A DNA stretch of 17,717 bases from Candidatus Saccharimonadota bacterium (GTDB lineage: Bacteria; Patescibacteriota; Saccharimonadia; Saccharimonadales; UBA7683), in contig JAGOUG010000013.1 in assembly GCA_018061375.1 (NCBI GenBank), forward strand, positions 1 through 17,717. Reading direction: 5' to 3'. The translations under genes were made by a program, and so were the position numbers. Of this stretch, positions 1 to 6,284 are shown in pieces. A model generated the notes under the pieces. That model did no database searches. It was not told the DNA's origin and was given only the letters and a program-made list of their open reading frames with translations. Position 1 is the stretch's first letter, and each line of letters begins with the position of its first letter.

Positions 1-73
1 GGCTACGCAGCAAGGCTACGCGCTGATCACGTTCTCGTCCAAATTTACGACCTGTATATCCGTGACGATGCAT
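1..73 (-). CDS. rplQ: Ribosomal protein L17 (bL17), 5' part only, cut by window edge
   Basis: This is the start of the large-subunit protein L17, which sits near the peptide exit tunnel. Only 24 codons are visible, beginning MHRHGYTGRKFGRERDQRVA. The (M)RH(R)...GRK(L/F)GR...(H/Q)R pattern is the conserved L17 N-terminus. The ATG follows the rpoA stop directly (TAA-ATG), and a GGAG lies 6 bases upstream inside the last rpoA codons, so the two are probably translationally coupled. rpoA followed by rplQ is the normal end of the alpha operon. The rest of the gene lies beyond position 1. Confidence 0.9.
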   Translation of the reverse strand, partial: MHRHGYTGRKFGRERDQRVALLRS

Positions 74-991
74 TTAGAACTCCAATTCTGCCATCTTGTC
101 TTTAACTTCGTCGAGAGCTTTGCTACCGAAGCCCTTAAGCTCGCGGAGATCAACTTCGTTAAGGGATACAAGGTCGCCAATGGTTTTGATTCCATTGTTA
201 AGTAGTGCATTTGCAGTACGGGCTGTTAGATTAAGATCTTCGACTGGAGTCATCAGTTCAGCTGCGTCATCGGTGGTACTTGCATGTGTCAGTGGCTGTG
301 CCGCTGCAACAGTGGTACTACCTGCAAGTGCAGTGTATTGATTAACCAAAATCGCTGCTGCTTCTTCAAATGCGTCACTTGGGCTAATTGAACCGTCAGT
401 ATCGATTGTAAGTAGTAGTTTGTCGAGGTCAGTTTTTTGGCCGACACGCGTGCTTTCTACCTTGTATCGTACTCGAGTAACAGGGCTGAAGATTGCGTCT
501 ACAGCAATCATGCCACTAATACGGTTTTCAGTTGCTTCAACAGTTCGGTATCCACGGCCAGCTTCTACGACAATGTCCATTACAAATGGTTTTGCGCTGT
601 CGAGTGTTGCGATAACTTGGTCAGGGTTAACAACTTCTACCTGATCGGTCGTTTTAATGTCAGCTGCAGTAATTGCGCCTTTTGTCTTCTTCTCAATACG
701 AACAGTTTGTGGTTCATCACTATATACCTTAAATCGTACAAGCTTGAGGTTAAGCATGATATCAACGACATCTTCTTTGACACCGTCAACTGTAGTAAAT
801 TCGTGCGTAATACCTTCAATTTTGAATGCAGATACTGCTGCACCGGCGATACTAGAAAGTAATACTCGACGTAAGCTATTACCGAGTGTCATACCGTATC
901 CGGTGTGAAGTGGCTCAATAGCGAATGTGGCACTGTTTGTACCGTGATCATCTACTGATGCGAGTGCTGGGTTGTGAATCATATTTGACAT
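74..991 (-). CDS. rpoA: RNA polymerase alpha subunit
   Basis: The alpha subunit dimerises to nucleate core RNA polymerase, and its C-terminal domain contacts UP elements and activators. The protein has 305 residues, slightly short for the family. The N-terminal domain carries HTGYGMTLGNSLRR at 29-42 and ESTRVGQKTDLDKLLL at 179-194, the conserved dimerisation and beta/beta' contact regions. A low-complexity Ala/Thr-rich linker spans about 223-250. The C-terminal domain (about 251-305) keeps the DNA-contact residues matching E. coli R265, N268, G296 and K298, here R258, N261, G289 and K291, so UP-element use is plausible. The ATG at 991 has AAGGAG five bases upstream. It lies 16 bp after rpsD and abuts rplQ. 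Confidence 0.98.
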   Translation of the reverse strand: MSNMIHNPALASVDDHGTNSATFAIEPLHTGYGMTLGNSLRRVLLSSIAGAAVSAFKIEGITHEFTTVDGVKEDVVDIMLNLKLVRFKVYSDEPQTVRIEKKTKGAITAADIKTTDQVEVVNPDQVIATLDSAKPFVMDIVVEAGRGYRTVEATENRISGMIAVDAIFSPVTRVRYKVESTRVGQKTDLDKLLLTIDTDGSISPSDAFEEAAAILVNQYTALAGSTTVAAAQPLTHASTTDDAAELMTPVEDLNLTARTANALLNNGIKTIGDLVSLNEVDLRELKGFGSKALDEVKDKMAELEF

Positions 992-1007
992 TATTGCTCC
1001 TTATAGC

Positions 1008-1625
1008 TTAGCGTGAGTAAAACTCTACGATTAATTGTTCATTAATATCTGGTTCTGCTTCTTCGCGAGAAGGAACGCCAGTGATTTTTATTGTCATTTT
1101 CTTCACGTCACTTGTTAGCCAGCCTAGTTTTGGTTGACTAGAGGCTGTGCTAATGTCGGCAAGTTGCTTAAAGTATTCGTTTGAAGCACTTTTTGGTCGT
1201 ACTACAAGCTCATCACCTTCGTTCATACGAATTGAAGGAATGTCTACTCGTCGGCCATTTAACATAAAGTGACCGTGACCAACAAGCTGACGTGCACCAC
1301 GACGTGAGGTCGCGAAGCCTGCTCGGTAGACAGCATTATCGAGGCGTCGCTCTAGGAGCTGTAGAAGTATCTGGCCAGATTGACCTGAGCTACGGTTAGA
1401 TTCCTTCATTAGGTTGCTAAACTGTTTTTCTAAAAGACCATAGAGTCTTCGAACCTTCTGCTTCTCTCGTAGTTGTAGTGAGTAACCACTTGGCTTACTT
1501 CGTCTGCCCTGACCGTGTTCACCTGGAATAGTGGTACGTCGTAGCATGATTTTATGTGCCTTCGGGTGAAGAGCGTAGCCTTCACGTCGACTCTGTTTTA
1601 CAATTGGGGATCTATCTCGTGCCAT
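1008..1625 (-). CDS. rpsD: Ribosomal protein S4 (uS4), cysteine-free type
   Basis: S4 is a primary 16S rRNA binder that starts 30S body assembly and helps form the mRNA entry channel. The 205-residue length is typical. The N-terminus reads MARDRSPIVKQSRREG, where zinc-binding versions have a Cys-x2-Cys cluster; here there are no cysteines, so this is the zinc-independent type. The S4 RNA-binding domain is seen from about residue 95 (LERRLDNAVYRAGFATSRRGARQLV), with GHGHFMLNGRRVDIPS following. A GAAGGA lies 8 bases before the ATG, inside the end of rpsK, and only 3 bp separate the two genes. In many bacteria S4 autoregulates the alpha operon; no S4-binding pseudoknot was identified here. Confidence 0.97.
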   Translation of the reverse strand: MARDRSPIVKQSRREGYALHPKAHKIMLRRTTIPGEHGQGRRSKPSGYSLQLREKQKVRRLYGLLEKQFSNLMKESNRSSGQSGQILLQLLERRLDNAVYRAGFATSRRGARQLVGHGHFMLNGRRVDIPSIRMNEGDELVVRPKSASNEYFKQLADISTASSQPKLGWLTSDVKKMTIKITGVPSREEAEPDINEQLIVEFYSR

Positions 1626-1628
1626 AAA

Positions 1629-2051
1629 CTAAGTCCTTCGTACCTTTCGTGGTCGTACGCCACCATGTGCGATACCTGTTTTATCTGCAATAGCTTCAAT
1701 TTCTATACCAAGTGTAGCTGCAGCTCGAATTGCTGCATCTCGCCCTTGGCCAACACCTTTTACAAATACCGAAACAGTATTGAGGCTGTTATTTTGCTTT
1801 GCGGTAGTAAGTGCTTTTTCACCGGCAACTTGCGCAGCGTATGCAGTACCTTTTTTGCTACCACGGAATCCGCAGCCGCCAGCACTTGCAGTAGCTATAA
1901 CGCCGCCCTGCTTATCGGTAATGGTAATAATTGTGTTATTGAACGTAGCTTTAATATGAAGCTGTCCAGAAGGAACGATTCGTTTTGCCTTCTTCTTTTT
2001 TGAAGTACTCGGTGTACTTACTGTAGTTGGGGTTGTAGTTGATTCTGCCAT
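1629..2051 (-). CDS. rpsK: Ribosomal protein S11 (uS11)
   Basis: S11 lies on the 30S platform near the mRNA exit (anti-Shine-Dalgarno) region. The frame is open upstream to 2105, but the ATG at 2051 is chosen because AAGGAA sits just before it and rpsM ends at 2068. That gives 140 residues: a Ser/Thr/Pro-then-Lys-rich tail (1-25), then the conserved body with IKATFNNTIITITD and AGGCGFRGSKKGTAYAAQ. Two spots differ from the usual family. The VKGPGPGR loop reads VKGVGQGRD, and the C-terminal PHNGCRPPK reads AHGGVRPRK. The second change removes the Asn-Gly that becomes isoaspartate in E. coli S11. Confidence 0.96.
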   Translation of the reverse strand: MAESTTTPTTVSTPSTSKKKKAKRIVPSGQLHIKATFNNTIITITDKQGGVIATASAGGCGFRGSKKGTAYAAQVAGEKALTTAKQNNSLNTVSVFVKGVGQGRDAAIRAAATLGIEIEAIADKTGIAHGGVRPRKVRRT

Positions 2052-2067
2052 ATATTCCTTATGCAAC

Positions 2068-2454
2068 CTACGTCTTTGACGCAGCCTTCTTTTGTGTGCC
2101 ACCAACAGCTACACGTTTACCGCGCTTCGTTCGACCGTTGGTACGAGTGCGTTGTCCTCTGACAGGGAGGTTATTCTTATGTCTAATGCCACGATATGTT
2201 TGAATGTCCTTCAAACGTTTGATATTGCCACCGACAATACGCTGAAGATCACCTTCAACAGTAAAGTTTTTGTCAATTTCTGCTCGGATAGCATCAAGTT
2301 CAGATTCTGTAAGATCCTTCACTCGTGTTGTAGGTGCAACTTTTGTTGCCTCTAGTATTGTTTTTGCGTGAGCAGGGCCGATGCCATACACATAGGTAAG
2401 GCTAATCTGCACTTGCTTTTCAGTAGGGATAGTAACGCCTGATATTCGAGCCAT
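2068..2454 (-). CDS. rpsM: Ribosomal protein S13 (uS13)
   Basis: S13 sits in the 30S head and forms bridges to the 50S subunit and the P-site tRNA. The 128 residues begin MARISGVTIPTEKQV, the standard start. The helix-two-turn-helix region carries YGIGPAHAKTILEA (about 23-36), and the basic tail carries RGQRTRTNGRTKRGKR, the part that reaches toward P-site tRNA. A further short Ala/Lys/Thr tail ends the protein. The start codon lies one base after the rpmJ stop, with AAGG five bases upstream overlapping the end of rpmJ, so coupling to rpmJ is likely. Confidence 0.97.
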   Translation of the reverse strand: MARISGVTIPTEKQVQISLTYVYGIGPAHAKTILEATKVAPTTRVKDLTESELDAIRAEIDKNFTVEGDLQRIVGGNIKRLKDIQTYRGIRHKNNLPVRGQRTRTNGRTKRGKRVAVGGTQKKAASKT

Positions 2455-2455
2455 A

Positions 2456-2572
2456 CTAACCTTGCCTCTGCTTATGCTTAGGTTTCTTCTTGTTGATGAC
2501 GTATAGTCTGCCTTTACGACGAACTAGTTGATCATCAGGACTAATCTTTTTGACGCTTGCACGTACCTTCAC
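2456..2572 (-). CDS. rpmJ: Ribosomal protein L36 (bL36), cysteine-free type, GTG start
   Basis: This 38-codon gene codes for the smallest 50S protein, which binds 23S rRNA near the L7/L12 stalk base. It starts with GTG, and AAGGAG lies six bases upstream. The protein reads (M)KVRASVKKISPDDQLVRRK and then GRLYVINKKKPKHKQRQG, which matches L36 along its full length. The usual zinc ligands (three Cys and one His) are reduced to His33; the Cys positions are Ser11, Asp14 and Asn27. It is therefore a zinc-free L36. It sits between infA (32 bp gap) and rpsM (1 bp gap), its normal place. Confidence 0.95.
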   Translation of the reverse strand: MKVRASVKKISPDDQLVRRKGRLYVINKKKPKHKQRQG

Positions 2573-2604
2573 GTAAAACTCCTTACGTATAGATTAAAAA
2601 TGAT

Positions 2605-2826
2605 TTATGATTTGCGGTAGGTGATTCTGCCCTTAGTAAGATCGTAAGGGGTTAACTCAACCGTAACGCTATCGCCAGCAACGAGTTTGATATAGTGCTT
2701 ACGCATTTTACCAGCCACGTGGGCGATGATCTGATGGCCGTTCTCGAGTTCTACGCGAAACTGAGCACTGGGAAGCGCTTCAATTACTTTTCCTTCGAGT
2801 TGGATTACTTCCTTGTTAACAGCCAT
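2605..2826 (-). CDS. infA: Translation initiation factor IF-1
   Basis: IF-1 binds the 30S A site and works with IF-2 and IF-3 during initiation. The 73-residue single OB-fold protein has the family landmarks: EGKVIEALPSAQFRVELENG, HVAGKMRKHYIKLVAGDSV and VELTPYDLTKGRITYR. The ATG at 2826 has no Shine-Dalgarno. A near-consensus promoter (TTTACA, 17 bp, TATAAT) ends 15 bp upstream, so the predicted leader is only about 8 nt and initiation may not depend on Shine-Dalgarno pairing. infA heads the alpha block, and no terminator is visible between it and rplQ. Confidence 0.97.
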   Translation of the reverse strand: MAVNKEVIQLEGKVIEALPSAQFRVELENGHQIIAHVAGKMRKHYIKLVAGDSVTVELTPYDLTKGRITYRKS

Positions 2827-2841
2827 AAGTTACAAAGATTG

Positions 2842-2870
2842 ATTATACAGATGAAGTGATCTGTTGTAAA
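2842..2870 (-). promoter_or_regulatory. Predicted sigma70-type promoter of the infA-alpha operon
   Basis: Reading the minus strand, a -35 TTTACA (2865-2870) and a perfect -10 TATAAT (2842-2847) are separated by 17 bp. The -35 starts 5 bp after the stop of the preceding 172-codon gene, so the promoter fills nearly the whole intergenic gap. The predicted start of transcription is only about 8 nt before the infA ATG. The -35 block is identical over 12 bp to that of the tuf promoter. Confidence 0.75.
2847..2864. repeat. Inverted repeat filling the infA promoter spacer (operator-like)
   Basis: ACAGAT and ATCTGT form a perfect 6-bp inverted repeat with a 6-bp centre. Read on the minus strand, it begins directly after the -35 box and its last base is the first base of the -10 box. 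The position suits a repressor or activator site for the infA operon, but no regulator is known from this window and chance cannot be excluded. Confidence 0.4.
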
Positions 2871-2875
2871 GGGTT

Positions 2876-3394
2876 TTAGCTATTTTCATCCAAATCGAAC
2901 GTAAAGTCTTTGGCTGCAAGCTCTAAAAGTTTAAATTCAGCGTCTTCTGCACTCATACTACCGTCAAGTACTTGTTGTGCAAATTCAGTGTAGGCTCCAT
3001 GTAGATGTGTTTGTAGATTGGTGTTACTGCTATTAATTGCAGTAATCTCGGCAACAAGTGTGTCATCTATTTCTATCAGTCGACGCCTAACCTTGGCTGT
3101 TGAACTTTGAATAAATATTGAACTGCCGAGTATGATACAACCCATAAACCCCACGATCGCAGCTTGCTTTTGGTGTCTATGGTACTCCTGGCTATCTCTG
3201 AAGTACTGTATTTCATAATTTGTAATGCCCGGATTCTCTTGCTGATCAATCTCAAGCCCATACGCGATAGTATCGTCAACCGCTTCCATTGCCTGGCTGT
3301 CCAGCATGGCCTCAAGAGACACCTTTGTACCGAACGCACTCAGAGTAAGTCCAGTTGCCAGCAGTGCACCACGAGTGTACTTATTCAATTTCAT
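2876..3394 (-). CDS. Unknown small membrane protein in the adk/map slot
   Basis: I do not recognise this 172-residue protein. It has a basic N-terminus and a hydrophobic segment at about 8-26 (signal anchor or first membrane helix), then a polar acidic stretch rich in Glu, Gln and Tyr (28-75). A second hydrophobic helix lies at about 77-98, followed by KVRRR (101-105), which suits a positive-inside cytoplasmic flank. The C-terminal half is amphipathic and probably helical, ending in an acidic tail. The likely topology places residues 28-75 outside and both ends inside. It lies between secY and infA, where many bacteria carry adk and map. It has its own promoter with the -10 box 6 bp before the ATG and no Shine-Dalgarno, so a leaderless mRNA is predicted. 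Confidence 0.8.
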   Translation of the reverse strand: MKLNKYTRGALLATGLTLSAFGTKVSLEAMLDSQAMEAVDDTIAYGLEIDQQENPGITNYEIQYFRDSQEYHRHQKQAAIVGFMGCIILGSSIFIQSSTAKVRRRLIEIDDTLVAEITAINSSNTNLQTHLHGAYTEFAQQVLDGSMSAEDAEFKLLELAAKDFTFDLDENS

Positions 3395-3400
3395 TACAAT

Positions 3401-3429
3401 ATTATAACACTGTAACTACAAATTATCAA
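3401..3429 (-). promoter_or_regulatory. Predicted promoter giving a leaderless mRNA for the 172-codon gene
   Basis: On the minus strand, -35 TTGATA (3424-3429) and -10 TATAAT (3401-3406) are 17 bp apart, with an extended TGT in front of the -10. Only six bases separate the -10 from the ATG at 3394, so transcription should begin at or next to the A of the ATG. The whole promoter fits into the 38 bp after the secY stop. Confidence 0.75.
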
Positions 3430-3432
3430 TGT

Positions 3433-4830
3433 CTAGTAGTCTTGGTCGTACGTTACCATCAGGGCACGAGATTCGAGCTGCCTGAGAGTTTCTAGCGCAA
3501 CCGATACTACAATTAGGAGTCCTGTACCACCAATAGTTAAGGACGATGTTCCAAGTATGCGTTCTACGAACAGTGGTAGTAGCGCGAGGAGGCCAAGGCT
3601 GAATGCACCAAATAAGTTAAGTCTACTGACAATTTTCTTTAAATATAACTCAGTCTGCTCACCGGGGCGAATTTTTTCTATAAATCCACCTTGTTTTTGT
3701 AAGTTCTCCGCTATTTCTTTAGCATTAAACACCACGCTGGTGTAGAAGAATGTGAATGCGACGATCAGCAAAAAGTATACAGCAGGGTATACGTAGGTGT
3801 TTACCGGATTAGAACTTGTAGATTGCTGTTGTCCGGGTTGAGCGAACCATACGGTTAAGTTTGTTCCGAGATCAGCTATCCACGGAGTGGTATTACTCTG
3901 AATTAACTGCCCTATGAACTGTGGAACACTAAGGAAGGCTACCGCAAAGATGATTGGAATAACACCTGCGACTATAAGCTTGATTGGTAGAATCGTAGCC
4001 ACGCCACCATAGGCACGGTTTCCTTGTACGCGTTTGGCGTAGCTCACCTTAATCACCCGCTGAGCCTCATTCAACTTCACTACTAGGAAAGTTACTAATG
4101 TAGTAGCAGCAATTATACTTGTAGTAATGAGTAGCCCCTTGCCGCTAATTGGTAGCGTAAACTGATTAAAAACTGAAAGCTGCTGATTGTTACCTTCTAC
4201 TGTTCTAATCAAAGTAGAGGCAGTGCCAGGTAGCTGAGAGACTATACCTGCAAAAATTAAGAGACTAATACCGTTACCAATACCCTGTTCGGTCATAAGT
4301 TCACCAATCCACATAAGCAGCATTGATCCGCCTGTGAGAGTTGCAATCATTAGTACCCACTGGAACGGTGAGGTATTTGCAGTTATGTCTATACCTAGCT
4401 GTGCACCGGCGGTCTGACGGATAAGTAATAATAGACCAATAGATTGGAGTATCGCCAGAGGTAGTGCAATCATACGTGTCCACTGATTAATTTTTCTACG
4501 GCCACCCTCTCCATCTTGTTGAAGCTCTTCAAGCTGAGGAATAGCCTTTGTAAGAAGCTGCATTATGATAGATGCGTTAATGTACGGCCCGAGACCCATC
4601 AACATAATAGAGAGGCTAGAAAGTGCTCCTCCAGAAAGTAAATCAAAGAAGCCTAGTAACTGCTGCGAGTTAAAAACGTTATCAATAAGCTGTTTTAGCT
4701 GTGTTGGTTCTGCAAGAGGAATCGGAATATGTGACAGTAAACGGTAGACAACAATCAGAAGAACGACTATAGCCATCCTTTTTTGCATATCACTACTTTT
4801 AAGTGAACGTTTTATTGTGTTCCAGCCCAT
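3433..4830 (-). CDS. secY: Protein translocase subunit SecY
   Basis: SecY is the channel of the Sec translocon and works with SecE, SecG and SecA. From the ATG at 4830 the protein has 465 residues and reads as a ten-helix membrane protein. Family landmarks are YRLLSHIPIPLAEP near the first helix, the plug/helix-2 region GGALSSLSIMLMGLGPYINA, the cytoplasmic loop with YAKRVQGNRAYGG before LPIKLIVAGVIPIIFA, and the late PGEQTELYLKKIVSRL. The frame stays open to a TTG at 4863 (11 more residues). I prefer the ATG because AGAGGGA precedes it, although the spacing of about 11 bases is long. No rpmD, adk or map gene flanks it. The next gene downstream is an unrelated membrane protein. Confidence 0.97.
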   Translation of the reverse strand: MGWNTIKRSLKSSDMQKRMAIVVLLIVVYRLLSHIPIPLAEPTQLKQLIDNVFNSQQLLGFFDLLSGGALSSLSIMLMGLGPYINASIIMQLLTKAIPQLEELQQDGEGGRRKINQWTRMIALPLAILQSIGLLLLIRQTAGAQLGIDITANTSPFQWVLMIATLTGGSMLLMWIGELMTEQGIGNGISLLIFAGIVSQLPGTASTLIRTVEGNNQQLSVFNQFTLPISGKGLLITTSIIAATTLVTFLVVKLNEAQRVIKVSYAKRVQGNRAYGGVATILPIKLIVAGVIPIIFAVAFLSVPQFIGQLIQSNTTPWIADLGTNLTVWFAQPGQQQSTSSNPVNTYVYPAVYFLLIVAFTFFYTSVVFNAKEIAENLQKQGGFIEKIRPGEQTELYLKKIVSRLNLFGAFSLGLLALLPLFVERILGTSSLTIGGTGLLIVVSVALETLRQLESRALMVTYDQDY

Positions 4831-4870
4831 GTCTGATTTGTTCCCTCTCTTATTTAACTGCAATGTACCT

Positions 4871-4899
4871 AGTATACCGTAGGTCGGTGAATCACTAAA
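4871..4899 (-). promoter_or_regulatory. Possible internal promoter before secY
   Basis: The 86-bp gap between rplO and secY is the longest in the rplC-secY block. On the minus strand it holds TATACT (4871-4876, one mismatch to the -10 consensus) with a weak TTTAGT (4894-4899) 17 bp upstream. It could give secY extra transcription independent of the ribosomal genes. The -35 is poor, so this is tentative. Confidence 0.35.
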
Positions 4900-4916
4900 T
4901 AGCTACTTTATTGTGA

Positions 4917-5384
4917 CTATTCGGCAACTTCAAGCGCTGTACGCTGTGGTACGTCCACTTGTGTATATGTGCCACCTGCTTTTTCAACAAGCTCCTGAGC
5001 GCTCGCACTCATAGACTGCACATTAACTGTATAGGCCTTGTCGACAGGGCCACGTGTGATAATTTTTACTGCATGATACGGTTGAGAGATGAGACCAAAC
5101 TCAGTTAGCGTGAAGTTGTCTATCACTTTACCTTCAACAAGTTGTAAGTTCTCTGTATAGACAACCTGTGCTTTTGCTCGTTTGCTCTTAAAGCCCTTTA
5201 GCTTTGGAATGCGCTGCATGAGTGGGTTCTGACCACCTTCAAATCCTGCACGGAGCTTTTTGCCAGTACGAGCCTTCTGGCCCTTGGTACCACGGCCAGC
5301 AGTTTTACCTTTACCAGCAGATATACCACGTCCGACGCGAGTCTTGGCTTTTTTCTTTGTAAGATCTAATTCATGAAACTTCAT
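4917..5384 (-). CDS. rplO: Ribosomal protein L15 (uL15)
   Basis: L15 is a late-assembly 50S protein whose glycine-rich N-terminal arm threads through 23S rRNA. The 155 residues begin MKFHELDL and include the arm GRGISAGKGKTAGRGTKGQK (about 19-38) and the following FEGGQNPLMQRIPKLKGFK. The C-terminal globular part ends in an acidic VPQRTALEVAE. The ATG overlaps the rpsE stop by one base (TAATG), which leaves no room for rpmD (L30), normally found between the two. A weak AAAGGA lies nine bases upstream, so coupling to rpsE translation is likely. Confidence 0.97.
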   Translation of the reverse strand: MKFHELDLTKKKAKTRVGRGISAGKGKTAGRGTKGQKARTGKKLRAGFEGGQNPLMQRIPKLKGFKSKRAKAQVVYTENLQLVEGKVIDNFTLTEFGLISQPYHAVKIITRGPVDKAYTVNVQSMSASAQELVEKAGGTYTQVDVPQRTALEVAE

Positions 5385-5926
5385 TATTCTTCATCCTTTA
5401 CCGGTGTAGCGACTGTAGCCTTCTTTGCAGATGCTTTTTTTGGCTTTTCATCAGTAGTCACCCACTCAGATTGTGCCTTTAGCTGCTTAAGTGCATTAAT
5501 AGTTGCATAGGCAGTGTTTACTTTATTACTTGAACCGAGTGACTTAGATAGTACATTGTGTACTCCAGTTACGTTCAGGATTGCACGCACCGTACCACCG
5601 GCAATAATACCGGTACCTGGTGAGGCAGGCTTAAGAAGTACTTTTGCGCCACCGAGTTTGTCATATACTTCGTGAGGGATGGTGCCCTTATAGATTGGTA
5701 TAGTCATAATGTTCTTTTTTGCAACCGCAGTAGCTTTAGCGACTGCTGCCTGTACATCAGAACCCTTGCTTACGCCAACACCAACCCGTTTTTTGCCATC
5801 ACCGACTACCACAAGAGCTTTAAAGCGGAACCGTCGTCCACCTTTAACTACGCGTGCGACACGGTCGATATTAATAACCACCTCTTCAAATACTTTTTCT
5901 TCTTCAACTGGTTTATCGTAAGCCAT
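5384..5926 (-). CDS. rpsE: Ribosomal protein S5 (uS5)
   Basis: S5 contributes to decoding accuracy and mRNA unwinding at the 30S entry site. The frame extends to 5965, but the ATG at 5926 follows the rplR stop by one base and has GGAG seven bases upstream, so it is the likely start (180 residues). The double-stranded-RNA-binding N-domain carries RVARVVKGGRRFRFKALVVV, whose loop is where spectinomycin-resistance changes arise in other bacteria. The C-domain carries PASPGTGIIAGGTVRAIL and GVHNVLSKSLGSSN. A Lys/Ala/Glu tail of about 25 residues ends the protein. Confidence 0.97.
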   Translation of the reverse strand: MAYDKPVEEEKVFEEVVINIDRVARVVKGGRRFRFKALVVVGDGKKRVGVGVSKGSDVQAAVAKATAVAKKNIMTIPIYKGTIPHEVYDKLGGAKVLLKPASPGTGIIAGGTVRAILNVTGVHNVLSKSLGSSNKVNTAYATINALKQLKAQSEWVTTDEKPKKASAKKATVATPVKDEE

Positions 5927-5927
5927 A

Positions 5928-6284
5928 TTAAAACTCCAATCCGTTTTCTCGAGCAGCGTCAGCAAAAGTACTGAGTCGCTTTTCGTATAGTCGACCGTTT
6001 CTGTCTAGTACAACTTTTGTAATCTTAGCTTTCGTTGCCTTTTTAGCAATCTCAGCTCCAACCAGTGCACATTTGTCTGAGAGCGTACCAGTACTGGCTT
6101 TGGTGTGTGTAGTAGAGGCTGAAACGAGTGTGTTACCTGTTACATCATTGATGATTTGGGCACTAACATTGCGATTACTGATGTGTACACTGAGTCGTGG
6201 ACGTTCTTCGGTACCAGAAACAGTACTTCGAACTCTGTTTTTTCGAATTTTGAGATTATTCTGTTTGTGATCAAGACGGTTCAT
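5928..6284 (-). CDS. rplR: Ribosomal protein L18 (uL18)
   Basis: L18 binds 5S rRNA together with L5 and helps dock it in the central protuberance. The 118 residues have the basic N-terminus (RKNRVRSTVSGTEERPRLSV, about 14-33), the following HISNRNVSAQIINDVTG, and the family's C-terminal end VVLDRNGRLYEKRLSTFADAARENGLEF in variant form. The start overlaps the rplF stop by one base, with AGGAG seven bases upstream. The order rplF-rplR-rpsE is standard. Confidence 0.97.
   Translation of the reverse strand: MNRLDHKQNNLKIRKNRVRSTVSGTEERPRLSVHISNRNVSAQIINDVTGNTLVSASTTHTKASTGTLSDKCALVGAEIAKKATKAKITKVVLDRNGRLYEKRLSTFADAARENGLEF

Noticed and set aside
96..908. Open frames on the plus strand opposite rpoA, and many similar ones across the window
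   Set aside because: They lie opposite strongly conserved genes, lack ribosome-binding sites and have compositions expected of reverse-frame shadows.
1629..2105. Longer start for rpsK at 2105
   Set aside because: It runs into rpsM, and AAGGAA sits directly before the ATG at 2051.
4917..5926. A hidden rpmD (L30) gene between or inside rpsE and rplO
   Set aside because: The two genes overlap by one base, and no alternative frame there reads like L30.
5384..5965. Longer start for rpsE at 5965 (13 extra residues)
   Set aside because: It would overlap rplR by about 38 bp with no family support. The ATG at 5926 has GGAG and the standard context.
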